Shown: in pieces, positions 47,352-59,100 of the stretch
How the letters are laid out: every line of letters starts with the position of its first letter
How positions within the stretch are numbered: the first letter of the stretch is position 1
Assembly: GCA_015501075.1 (NCBI GenBank)
Contig: JADNYJ010000055.1
Span: forward strand, 62,001-126,000
From: Gymnopilus junonius
Taxonomy: Eukaryota > Basidiomycota > Agaricomycetes > Agaricales > Galerinaceae
Reading direction: 5' to 3'
DNA: 64,000 bases
Translations under genes and position numbers: made by a program
Notes under the pieces: model-generated
Database searches by the model: none
Told to the model about the DNA's origin: nothing
Seen by the model: the letters and a program-made list of their open reading frames with translations, nothing else

Positions 47352-47601
47352 GCAGTTAGCTCTTCCATTCATAAAATCTCATTCACGTTATCTGTGATTG
47401 ATTATCGTCGCCCTTTTTCCTTTGAGTTCGTCCTGACTTTTATGCTTCAAACGCCTCAATCAGTGCTTCGCCAAACGATCCTCCAGCCTTTAATAGACCT
47501 AGAAATTCAAGAAGATCCCCCTCGGCCCCTCAAGGCTCAAGGCCCTGTCCCAATATTGCAGTTAAACTATTATTTTGTTATTCCTGAATCCAACAAAGTC
47601 A

Positions 47602-49597
47602 CTATAGATGTCCCATTAACTTGATCTCTAACCACCGTATAGGAGGGTAAAGTATGCCACTAAGGACAAGAGCAACTTCGAAGCCAAGATCACCTGTTTT
47701 CTTCGCAATAGGACCCGTAAACCATACTTGACTCATGCATGGAATGACTAACGCAAATGACAGAATGCCTGCACCAAGTGCCCCAAGGCCCCAAGGAAGG
47801 CGTTTAGGATCATTCCAGACATCCAAGTCGTAGTTTGAGAACTTGTTGGATCGGAAATAGACATGTTCAATGATGAGCACAATCACGTATGCCGAGGCCC
47901 AGTAGCCGATCAGTCCAAGGAAGTTGGTGATAGCAGCGTCGAACCTATGGGCTCCAACAATCGAAAGAGGTAAAACACTAAGAATGATATATATAAGCCA
48001 TTGGGCAATGTTTGCAAATAGGAAGGCACATACATTGCGGCGGTGAGAAGGGTGAAAACGTATCGTGGCACAACAAACAGACGAGGAACGATGACTTGAT
48101 AATTTAGCGAAGCTGAGTAGAAGATTGAGACCAGATTTGGCGACACAGAGAGGCTCATTATAACGGTCAGAAATTTCCCAAAATTTCCGAGAGGTTGGTA
48201 TATGGCTTCTATCAAGCCCCCGACGTTTCCTCCAGCAAATGCGTCATTCCAAGCTGGGATCGACGTCGCTGCAATGGCTACAGCAGCGCCAAAAGATTGC
48301 ACAAATACCTGAGAGGAGTTCGAATCAGTAAGACTCCAGATGAAACTCATCCCAATGTACATTTGGCAGGAAAAGGCCCAGATAAGCGTAGGTAAACACT
48401 TTCCAGCTGTAGATGGAACGAATGAGTGCTCCGAGAATCGTAGCGAAATGGTCGCTAACCTTGAACCCACTGGTTGTAAATAAGCTCCGTAATCGGCTGA
48501 ATACCCCGACCAGGTAATCATAAACCCCGCTTGTTGCCCAACAAAACCGAGGATGGCTGGAGCTGTCACAGGAACATGTGACGGTATATTATGCAAATGT
48601 TTTCCACCAACAGCAGCCGCGATTATGAACGCAATTAAGACGGGAATCCAAGCTAATCTTTCAAACCTGATGTAGGTTGGAATTCAAGATTCAAATCGTT
48701 AATCCAAGAGCGCACAACTCACCAGTGCAAAAAATTGTAACCAAAAAACGAAACCAGGACTGAGACGACAGTGAATATCACAATTCCAACCCTGCAAAAT
48801 AGCAGGTTAGATTAAATAAGTGTTTCGATGTCTAAAAGTTGTCGAACTCACGTCCAGCTTAAATGTCCGTTCGTGACACTGGCCAATGCCTGACCGCCTA
48901 GGATGCAATTCAGTGTACAGAACCCAATGATCCCAATAAGATTCAAAATGCAAGGTATTATGACGCCATAGTAGCTAAGGAAGGACTATCAGGTTCGGCT
49001 CGGTTATTTTTGGGAGAGAAAATACCCAAAGGTGTAGCGTGATAAGGTCATTTGGCGCATTCCAAGGTGCGCTCCCCATGTTGAACTGCGAATTAGTATT
49101 GAGTATTTATTTATCAGCCTTCTGATGATTTTAGAGTGAAGAACATACAAATATGCGGGGAAAATAGTACAGAAGAGATTAAAAAGGAGAATCACAAGAC
49201 ACGAGTCGCGCAGGCCAAGCTGAAAAACCACTGGACCTAGGGTACCGATAGAAAAGCTAGATGGCAGTAAATTAGCTTTGAATTCGACTGTCCGGCGAAC
49301 ATGGTTTACGTTAAAATCGTCAAGTTGGAGGAAAACCATACAAAGCACAGTTTACTATATTGCTCGTCAGTTCTCTCTTCCAGAGGAACTGGTACGATTC
49401 CTACAAATACCATGTGAACACTATGAAACAATATTTGATAACGAAGAGAAAGACTGACCTCGTTCTTCTACACCCCATGTAGCCAGTCTCTTCATCCAAC
49501 TCGAATTCGTGGACGAGGCCACCTCGACAGTGATCACCTCTGTGTCCAGCTTTTCTGAACCATGAGCAGGGATTGCATCCCTGTTCTTGACGGACAT
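47602..49597 (-). CDS. Purine-cytosine permease (NCS1 family, FCY2-like)
   Basis: A predicted plasma-membrane proton symporter for cytosine and purines. It starts ATG 49597 with a cytosolic N-terminus including VEERG and IVPVPLEERTDEQYSK. Family signatures are SFSIGTLGPVVFQLGLRDSC, an STWGAHLGMRQMTLSRYTFG stretch, LTVIMSLSVSPNLVSIFYSA, and VPRYVFTLLTAAMY. About 10-12 hydrophobic helices are read across exons, ending RWLEIKLMGHL at 47602. Short introns are clear, for example after LGLFLPN, where a GTACATTG...CTCAG intron joins to VFVQSFGAAVAIAAT. The frame is continuous. The gene is convergent with IKS1 (250 bp apart). Substrate range cannot be told from sequence; NCS1 members also carry allantoin, uracil or thiamine-type compounds. 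Confidence 0.9.
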
Positions 49598-50634
49598 GGT
49601 GAAAGTACTCGTACAGAAGTCAATGAGTGGGAGACGTAGAGATAAGGAGATAGCATGAGCTATTAGTGTGATCGGACTTAACTAGCTAGCATAACTTCCC
49701 AGCTAGCATAACTTCCCCACAGTGATATTCTTTTCCTGTTCCCATTGACATGCGGGTCTGAATGCAAGCAGGCATTAAGCGAGATTGGTGGGATTGCATG
49801 TAACCCACGAATCTGATGAGGTTCAGAGAGTGGACGTCCAGGATGCAGAATGTTCTTCAAGCGGAGCCAAGGTCACAGAGAGCCTTTCATGGCCATTTCG
49901 TAGGGTCCCCGAGATAGAGCCAATCCATCTATATGATAAAAATCTGCAACAAAATGAGTCAAAGTCCATGGTAAAGGCATACAGAAGAGACATAATGGTA
50001 TTGAGATCAGGTCAAGAGGTAGTACTTATTCATAATAGTCATTACCACTTACTATGTTCTTTACCGGTGTTTGCCGGTAATTCGTACGCGTCGCCCAGTC
50101 CCGACTGGTCTGCTGATCATGAAGTTACTGACGTCTATCGAAACTAATGTCCCGCGAGGATGGCCTTCTCGAAACTTACCGGAAATTCAAGACGAGATAC
50201 CATTTATGAGGGCATGAAAATGCTTTCATCCACTGCTCTCACCTGTCGAAAATTTGCGCATACACCTCGCAGAAGCACCACTACTTTGAAAAGCAAAGAA
50301 GGACGTTTCCTATGTTATACTTCACGTTCCTCTCCCAGCGTCTAGAATCGGTTCACCCATACTGCGATTGGAAGGATAGGATGATCAATGATGGCTTGCG
50401 ACGGCAGAAATTTGCTATTGGTCCCTCTTGTAACTCTCCAGTAATTAACTCAAAAGTAAGAGCAATATTCCTTCGTGTTTTTCTGCAACCGTGTCGATAA
50501 CCATGCTGTTTTTTTAAGGGAAGATTACCGCATATCATACGAGCAAGCATTTCTTATTTCAACAGTAAATTTGTGGTGATACATGACATTATTTCTGTAC
50601 ATTAATGCAGGTAAAATGTGTTCGTCACAGGCGT
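49598..50634. other. Intergenic region between permease and amino-acid oxidase
   Basis: Both flanking genes are on the minus strand. The left end should hold the permease promoter and the right end the oxidase 3' flank. A 17-bp direct repeat lies at 49684-49717 (separate entry). Open frames at 49785-50147 and 50160-50345 show no family resemblance. Confidence 0.5.
49684..49717. repeat. Two tandem copies of a 17-bp sequence
   Basis: AGCTAGCATAACTTCCC occurs twice in direct tandem, about 90-120 bp upstream of the permease ATG. It could be a duplicated regulatory site or a chance slippage product. Confidence 0.8.
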
Positions 50635-52887
50635 TTAAGGGTAGTGGAAAGTGCCATCATTGCCTCCCGGCTTCTCCAACGAGTTTGCATAGACCCCTCT
50701 ATAATACTGCAATGCGGCGGTCTTCGCGTTGTCGAATTCCTTCTTGGCCCCATACTTCTTCCGGAACAAGTACTTTTGCTTCTGTGTTCCGTCCTTCGCG
50801 AGAATTTCCCAAACGCACCGCCATGCCGAATCCAATGCCCCACCGATCCAGGCATGATGGCAGCTGGCAGCTTCGCCGCCGAAATGCAAATACCCGTCTG
50901 ATGCTGGTTTCGTAATTTCCAGATAGAGGTCGCTGAATTGCCCTGCTCCGAAAAATGCGTATCCGCCCATGGTGTAACGGTTGTGGTACCAATCATATGC
51001 GAAGTAGTCGAGAGTTTGCTGCCGATACCACTCGGGAGGTTGGCCGTGCATTGCGGCCAGATCGTCGTATAATTGATTGAGGAGGAACTCTTCGGAAGCT
51101 GGACGTTCACGGTTGGGATCAAGACTCGAAGATTCGACTTCGTGATTTTTTCCCCAGTCTTTGGGCTCGATGAGTGAACCGAAGCGGAATGCGTCTTGGT
51201 TCCTTCATTAGGACGTCAGTTCGATGACTTCTGATGGAGAAAACAGAGATGATATGTACCAGGCATACGTTGCTATCAATACTCCCGGAGAATCTGCCGG
51301 ACCATCTACGCCGTAGCTCGGATACACGACCACGCGACTTTGTCTGTCGGTCTTGCTCGATCCGCCTTGCTTTTCGAAAGTTTGTCCTTGCCACCAGCGC
51401 GTCCTGAACTTGATTCCTACTTTCACACCCGTACCGTACTTCAGCGATCGAAGGGCCGTCTTCTGATTATAGTCCAAGTCGCAACGGGATGTGTTGATGG
51501 TGCGCAAGCAAGAGAGGGACACAGTCGAGACGACATGAGACGCTTTGATGGGCAGCAGTGACGCCAGCCCTGATATCACGATCTCCAGAGGGGCCTTGAC
51601 ATCTTGGCCCTTCGAGATCGAAGTCACTTGGTGGGATGTGAGTACATTCGGAGTTGGACCTAAAGATTTGTACATGGCCTTCGTGAGGTGCCGCCCTCGA
51701 TGCACCACCATTCTATGTCCCCGGGTTCGGGATTTCCGTCATCGGAGTAGCCGGTAGGGTAATCAAATTCTAGAGAGTCGATGATGCTCTGAAGGAAAAA
51801 TATGTCAGCTTGGGCCCGCCGAAATGGAGGGTATATAGGGAACTCACTTCTGTGAACGCGTCCTCGTATGCGTTACTGCCGCTATCTCTGGTCTCCATCC
51901 ATTGCACGACCTCTGCTGGGTACCTCATGATGTCAAGTAGGTGTCCCCTAGTAGAACGGGAGTCGTGCTGCATCAGGAGTTCCCATCCCAACTTGTAATC
52001 TCGCGCAAGCAGGAACTTGTATGGCTCAAAGGCCGCCCCAAGACACGCATCCACGCCGTAGAGTACCTCGCCATTCGGTTTCACGTACTTCTTCTTGATA
52101 TATTCGTCCGGAACCTATGTGGCATTTCCGGCGTGAGCTTCCGGCAGAGGAAGAAAGCAAAGAGTACCTACCAAACCCCCTTTGGTCACTCCGTCGTTGA
52201 AGTGGTCCTGCCCAGGTTGCTTGTTGATTTGGGCCACAGTCTTGTGGATATCTATCGGGCAACATTTATTATTCTGCTTCTTCAAGGGATATACAAGTGG
52301 TTCTCACCGTTGAAGAGCAGAACGTTTTCATCGGTGTTCAACTGATAGGGTAATAACTTGCCTCCTTCTCCGCCCTCCTTCGTTATCCCCAGCTCTTTGA
52401 ACAACTCAAACGTCCTGGCATTCGCCGCGTTGTCCGGAAACCTCATAGCACCTACGTCAAAATAATTTTGGGTTGATGCCGGTTCGCCTTCCCGTTCCTT
52501 GAAATGGTATGTATAGACCCGACCACCGTAGCGTTCACTAGCCTCGTAGACCACGTAGGGGATCCCCAGGTATTTCAACATCATGGCGACGCGTAATCCG
52601 GCAACGCCAGCACCGATAATAGCTACTGGTTCAGTGATACCATTCTCCGCTTCAGTTGAAGAACGAACAAAGTTGGAAGGGGGAGGCGATGGGAGATGAG
52701 TAGAAAGATCATCGGGGAAGAGAGTATCAGAGTCATTTGCGTCATTGGGAGTGTCGATAAGCATATCCCAAGAGATATGGCTTCGGGAGACTGGGTGATC
52801 ACCCAAAAGAGGATTCCTCTTGGAAATTTCTTCGAGCTCAAGCTCGACGATATGCTGGGCTATTTTACTGTGGAAAGATGGTGCCAT
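50635..52887 (-). CDS. Flavin-dependent L-amino-acid oxidase
   Basis: It should convert L-amino acids to 2-oxo acids, ammonia and hydrogen peroxide using FAD. The start is ATG 52887. The dinucleotide-binding motif is PVAIIGAGVAGLRVAMMLKY, followed by VVYEASERYGGRVYTYHF (GGRV motif) and FDVGAMRFPD, all typical of fungal LAAO/monoamine-oxidase-fold enzymes. Later exons read VDACLGAAFEPYKFLLARD, DIEWWCIEGG, VGIKFRTRWWQ, GVLIATYAW, and the FAD-closing GYLHFGGEAASCHHAWIGGA. It ends SLEKPGGNDGTFHYP at 50635. Six or so introns are short and GT-AG, and the frame is continuous. No signal peptide is obvious. A TATA-like TATAATATG lies about 45-52 bp upstream. It is divergent from the pyruvate-decarboxylase-like gene, whose substrates could be its products. 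Confidence 0.92.
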
Positions 52888-53638
52888 GGTGGGGACGTTT
52901 GAGGAAGGAGGGCAGCTGGGGACGGCTCTTCATATTATACAAGACCACGGGTCATAACTTTCTCCGGAATACTATTCAAGACTATCCAGGACGTCCTCGC
53001 AGGTAGTTTTTTACCGCATGGCAGATCTCGTGGCTCATATTGCTCCTAATCAGTCTTCATGACAAGGCAGAATCTATTGATAAGTACGTATACATGTCAT
53101 TTCTGCATTTCTGCCTTCAAGAATCAAAAATTAATCTGAATCGCGGAACATTGTATCATCACGTGACCGTTCTAATTATTCCACGTCCAATTGAATCAGA
53201 TATTAGAAATTCAGAAAATCGCACTTTCATCTTCAATCGTATCAAAGTCATGATCATGGTTAAAGGTCTTTCGTCACGTCGATATACTAGGAACAGTTCC
53301 TTACCTATCGAAGCCACCAGAGCTAAAGACACAGCTTCTAGCTTTGCTTCTCCTTCCAAGACTCCTGTCATTCAGTGTGAAATCATGTCAAAAGTGGCCT
53401 CGGTACCATCAGCTGAACCAGTGATTCGCCTTAGGGTCCTGGCGGAGGGTTCAAATACCGGTTGCTAGAATGGGCGAAAACAGAATAATCAGTGGAGTCT
53501 ACATACTTACGTCGACGGAGGATTCAATCGCCGGTTCCTGGGTTGACACAGAGCACAATCGCTTGATTCATATTTTTTTCTCTACAAAACCACTGGTATC
53601 TTCACTGAGCGATACATTTTTCTTCTCTCAACGCAGAA
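52888..53638. promoter_or_regulatory. 751-bp divergent promoter region, oxidase / decarboxylase
   Basis: The amino-acid oxidase (minus) and the decarboxylase (plus) are transcribed away from each other, so shared control is possible. On the oxidase side a TATA-like box is present. A short open frame at 53040-53468 shows no family resemblance and is likely non-coding leader or spacer. Confidence 0.55.
52931..52939 (-). promoter_or_regulatory. TATA-like box for the amino-acid oxidase gene
   Basis: On the minus strand TATAATATG lies about 45-52 bp before the oxidase ATG at 52887, followed by a C-rich leader. Position and sequence fit a TATA box, but no transcript start is visible. Confidence 0.45.
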
Positions 53639-56118
53639 ATGATTACCATTGCAGAGTACCTCCTCACGAGGCTTGATCAACTAGGCGTCAAGGTGTTAAA
53701 TGTTTTGATCCTGTTCTACTCATTGTAATCTGACAGTCTTGTTTTAGCACATGTTTGGAGTTCCAGGAGAACTTAACCTCCCTTTTTGTGTAAGTCGCTC
53801 GTGCTAATGCAAGTGAATTTAGGTCGAATGCTAAGGGCACATGCTATCAGGACAAAATTGAAGATTTAAAAAAAATCGCCTGGATCGGAGGCTGGTGCGT
53901 ATCAGTTCATTGTCCACTCTGCTAAAACATCAATGAAATTCAACGCTCAACAGCAATGAACTTAACTCAGCCTACGCGGCCGATGGTTATGCTCGTGTCA
54001 AGCGATCCCTTGGCGTCTGTCTTACTATGTGCGTTGTTGTTGTTGTTGTTTCTGTTCCTAGGAATTTGGTTTGAACTGTCATCACATACTTATGTAGTTT
54101 TGGAGTGGGTGAACTCTCTGCCTTGAACGGTATTGCGGGGGGTTAGTTTAGTCAGGCATTCCGATACTCTCGCTAAATCTTAGTACCTCAGCCGTTTCTG
54201 AGGAAGTTCCTATGCTCCACATTGTCGGAGTTCCGAGCACTGCTCAGCAAAAGGAAAAGACCCTGGTTGATCATACTCTTGGTGATGCAAGGTAGGATAT
54301 CACTATCACTATTCGTGCAGCCGTTTGAGTCAACCCTCTATTCTTCAGATTCGATCCATTTATGGCTGCTTCTCAGCAGATCACGTCTATATGGACAATT
54401 TTGACCAAGAAAGATGCAGCCTCCAAGATCGACCGACTTCTCATCGAGTGCATTTCAAAGGTTTAGATATATGGTCGCTCACCACTGAAATTTTGCTGAA
54501 CCCAGACCCGTTCTAGTCACGCCCTGCGTATTTGGCACTTCCAACCGACCTTGCCGGCGTAAATATATCTTCGGAGTCCCTGCAGTACCCACTAAGCCGA
54601 CATGTGTCCCAAAATGATCCTGCTGCCGAACAATTTGTCGTCAACCGCATTACCTCACTCTTTGCGAAGGCCCTCTCGCAAACTGGATCGTCTGATGTCG
54701 TGGTCCTCGTCGACCTTGGCGCCATTCGCTATGATGTCGTCCAGGAAGTGAAAGATTTGTTACAAGTAACAGGATTTCCTGTTTACGCTACTCCGTGCGG
54801 GAAGTCAATTATTAGCGAAACTTATGACCGTTATGGAGGGGTAAGTGTTTGATAATCTATCAGCCGAATTGTGGTTTAACATTAATATGTCGTGTTAGAT
54901 CTACTGGGGATCCGAATTGAGCAGTCATGAGGTCAAACAAAAGGTTGAGGAGGCAAACCTTGTCCTGTTGATAGGCCCTTTTCCTGGCGACTTCAATACG
55001 GGTAATTACAACTATGACATACCCACCGAATGCATGATCGAAGTCAGTCACCACTTTCTTGGAAATGACACCTATGGCGTAATTACTAACGATGACAAAA
55101 ACTTAAAGCTTTACCCTGATCATACAAAAATCCAAGACGCAGTGTTCCCTGGTGTTGGGATGAAACAGCTGCTCCCAAAACTTGGCGCTCAGCTACAGCG
55201 CTTCCACGGCACTGCAAGCCAAATTCCCGTCCCTAAGTTCGACAATGTGGTACCTCAAGATGGTTCCTCTGTAATTACACATGATTGGCTTTGGCCTCGT
55301 GTTGGCCAGTTTTTTAAGCCCAACGACGTCATCCTAGCGGAGACCGGTGAGTTGTTTTGATTGCTTGATTATAATATATATATATATATTCTCTTTTACT
55401 TCAGGCACTGCCCAATTTGCAATAGTCGACGTACGCCTGCCAAGTGGCTCCGACTTGCTGTCACAAATGCGATGGGCCAGCATTGGATGGGCCGTTGGTA
55501 AGTTGTCCGGTTCCTGTTGTGATGAAAAAAATCGACAATGATGCCTTTTTTTCGTCAAACGATAGGTGCTGCACTTGGTGCCTGCCTTGCGATTAAAGAA
55601 GGTGCACCTAGACGAACCGTCGTCTTTGTTGGTGATGGAAGTCTGTAGGTGTTTCTTTCTTCTTTCCATTGAGAGAGTAGGTCCCAATGAACGCATACAG
55701 GCAAATGACAGTTCAGGAGCTATCTTCCTTGATTCGCACAGGCGTAAAACCCATCATTTTTGTCCTTAACAACGGCGGCTACACCACCGAGCGTCTCCTT
55801 CACGCAGAGGGCGCACAGAGGTGAGGATCATATCCCCAAACTTACTTTTGATTCTCATTCATATGGGATAGGAAATATCCTGACCTTGCAAATTGGGATT
55901 ACGCTGGGTTGCTCAAGGTCCTTGGTGACTTCGACGGAACAGCTTCGCGTTCATACAAGGCGCGCACTAGAAAGGAGCTTTCGGACCTTCTCGACAATCA
56001 GGAATTTGGAGAAGCGAAGTTCATCACATTAGTGGAAATTTTCATGGACAAGATGGATTCACCTCGGTCTTTGAAGAACTGGCCAAAACCAGGGAATCAG
56101 CCAGAACGGCCACTTTGA
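53639..56118 (+). CDS. Pyruvate-decarboxylase-family ThDP enzyme (altered active site)
   Basis: It is a thiamine-diphosphate 2-oxo acid decarboxylase by homology. The start ATG 53639 gives [15 protein letters not shown]. The PP/PYR domain reads [33 protein letters not shown] and [13 protein letters not shown]; the central domain has [16 protein letters not shown]; the ThDP motif is [20 protein letters not shown]...[15 protein letters not shown], with AETGTAQF before it. The stop is at 56116-56118. About eight short introns are read. Compared with yeast PDC1, Glu51 and Glu477 are kept, but the Asp28 position is Glu (PGELNL for PGDFNL) and the first His of the HH motif (His114) is Asp (LVDHTLGD). 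The frame is intact, so this is not simple decay. It may act on other 2-oxo acids or have lowered activity. Confidence 0.9.
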
Positions 56119-59100
56119 GTGGCGATGGCTCAGCCATGAAGAAAGTTAGGCATTAACTATAACGCTTTTTGTACACTTGAGTGTGCATTGTTTAGTACTA
56201 ATCATGTCTTCAATGAAATGTATTCAAAGTTTAGCTTGAGATATCTTCGAGTTCGTGCATGAATCGTACCCCACTACTTTCATCTCTTAATACTATGTAT
56301 ATCTTGGGAGTGGCAGTGAATATCCGGTGTGCGCGCCCTCAGCCATCCGATCTCCTAAACCGAATCATTGGATGATACTTAAGTTAGATTCTGTTGATAG
56401 TTGACACTTCCCAGTTCTGCCGCTGAAAATCATGTTGCCGTCTTCCAGTTTCCCTTCATTATTCAGCCAGCCACCATTGAAATGAAAGCGATACAGATTG
56501 GAAAGATATATATATATAAATTCTAATCCACAGTACAGTCGAAGCCACTGCTGAAGTACTAAAACATGTCGCATGCTTTTGGAGACTGGAGGCGCGGTCT
56601 ATCGCGCCCAAGCCCAGCCCCGAACCCATGTCAAGGGAACACAACTCAGAGAGTTAAGGTCGCTACAGCCGCAAAAGCGATGGCAGCAACCACTCCGCCC
56701 ACATGCATAGAAATATGCAGTAGACAGCCTCTCCGCCCCGGGGAAAGATGGAATCATCCGATTGCAAGATTTCTTTTGCAATGGTTGGGTTCCGAGTGAA
56801 GAAAACAAGGTATGGTAAAGGCGCAGGGAATGAAAAACGTTGACTTACATGTAGACTGCGACAAGACGTATTTTGTGACCGTCCAGTCCGATTTCGTGGT
56901 ATGATGTTGGTGTAGTGCTGTGAAGCAAAGAGTCAGGTGATAAGAAATGTGACAATCGTAAAAGGGACTCACTTTTTCACTTTCATGTCGCACGTCTAAC
57001 AAGCCGGTCAAGAAGCACTGTCACCAGCGATGCACTCTAACTAAGTAAGCAAAGGCTGGCCTTTTGAGCGCCACGAAGATGAGAGCCGATTAACTTTACC
57101 ATGGCTCCGTATAAAGGAACCAGATGGTAGGCGGCTCAATCACCTATGGCGCCCAAGGATGTCATGCTCTTACCAGGACGAGCTGGTACTGGAACCCTAG
57201 CAAGGGAGCATAAGCCAGGAGAGCCAGAGAAAAACAGAAAAAAAGATCAAGCCCGATGTGGTGGTGTCGCTGTCGACGAAGGAAAAAAACGGTCAATGAG
57301 GAACAAAGCGAAGGAAAAAAAGGAACTCACCTTCGAAAGTTGTGGGGTCCCACTTGGCGACGCGACGCTCATGCGAGACAAGTACTTGCCAGCAATGCAA
57401 AACAAAGCTGGCCTTTTAAGAGCAAATGAATAAGAACTAATATCTTTACCAAGGCTTCCGCCTAGACGGGCATGGGTTGGTAGGAAGTTCATCATCCATA
57501 GCGCTCAAGGGGTTTCATGCTCCGGCGCGGACGACTCCATTGAAGGTGAAGAACCACGGCCCTGGGACCCTAGCAAGGGAGCACACACCAGAAAAATAAA
57601 AAGAAACCAACACTGTAGTAGGTCTGTCTGTTGAAAAAAAAGGAATGTTAGTCAATGAGGAACACGAGAACGAAGAAAAAACTCGCATTTGATTGTGGAA
57701 AGACTACAAAAGTGCTTTTGGAGGAACGACTTTTTGCAAAATCGAACCCAGCCCCGGGCCCACGACAAGGGAGCACTAAAGAGAGCCAAGCTCTCCCACC
57801 CGGAGAAAAGGGTAGACGAACCCATATACCTCAGGATTTCCCTGCGATATTTGAATTCTGAGGAAACGGGGAGAAAAAAAGAAAAAAAGAGTGCTGCTGA
57901 AATAGAAATAGAGCCGGGCAATGAGAGAGGTCAATATCAATAACAACTCGCTGTTTAGTTTAGCGTCACAAGTAGTGCCGACCGACCTGGCGTTTGACCA
58001 GCCAGTCGAGGAAGCAATGCGTTGTCAGCGATGCACTCTAGCAAAGTAAGCAAAAACTGGTCTTTTAAGCGTGAACAAATGGGATCGACCATCCGTAGCG
58101 CCCAAGGGTTTCGTGCTCTACCGGCGCGGCTGCCAAAGGCGCAGTCGAAACCAGACGCTGGGACCCTGGCAAGGGAGCGCGACGAGACTCTGACCACAGG
58201 CAGTGAGGGCATACTGCAGCCAGAATCTCCCCAGAAACGAAGCGAAAGAAAAGACCTTTGCTGTGAAAAGAATGGAAGGTCAGTTGAAAAGGGACATGGC
58301 GGTCACAAAGGCTCACTATCGAGGATGTGTCGTTGTCGTGGCCATTATTTTGAGCACGATGGAATAGGTCCTCATTCACTTTACCTCGGCCTCAAGAGAG
58401 AGAAACGAGGTAGGGAGGTCAACCAACCATAATGCCCAAGGGTTTCGCACTCTGAGCGGTCGACTGTCAAAGGCACAGCCCGGCTACTGTGACCCTGACA
58501 AGGGAGCACGACGAGACGCCCCGACCACAGACAGTGCAGCCAGAACACCCCCGCAGGAAAAAGAAAGGCAGAACAAGAAACGAACCCGAAATCCTGAGAA
58601 CATTGTCGCTAGATAAGAAGAAAAGAGCGTCAGAAAGGGGCGAGTATACGTAGCAGCTAAAAAAACTTACAAAGTTTGCGGCGTCCCACTTGGCGACGAC
58701 GAGGCGCGGCTCAAGTGGGACTTACCCTTTTGAACAGGGTCAGACCTTGAAACCCCCAAGTTTTCGTCCCCCAATGAGTGATGGTTAGAAAACAGGGGGT
58801 AGGTGTGCCGCTGTCCAAGGTCTAAGTGCTCTTGGAGGAACGACTCTGCCTGCCGACGTTGCTTTATTAGAGCACGCGACATGCCTGAGTCGAACCCAGC
58901 CACGACATCGAGCAACGAAGACAGTTGACCTTAGGCGCTCCAGACCTCGCAAGGACGGATGGCAGTCAACCCTCCTCTGGGGAGAAAGTAAAGTCGGGGA
59001 ATGAAGAGGCTGACAAGACTTGGCTGCCCTTTTAAACCTCGAGGGTGTAATTGTCCTTGTTGTGGAGTGGTCTTGCCGTTCGCCCGCCAAGAAAACGTAC

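Noticed and set aside
47394..47624. Short plus-strand frame after IKS1 (TPQSVLRQTILQPLID)
   Set aside because: No family resemblance, lies in the convergent spacer and runs into the permease end; not supported as a gene.
55370..55392. TATATA run as a promoter
   Set aside because: It lies inside an intron of the decarboxylase gene between AETG and TAQF; a microsatellite, not a promoter.
58835..58920. Possible tRNA or SINE (B-box-like GGTTCGACTC on the minus strand, similar near 57735)
   Set aside because: The flanking bases do not form a T-stem or acceptor stem, and no A-box lies at the right distance. The similarity is due to the local repeat family.
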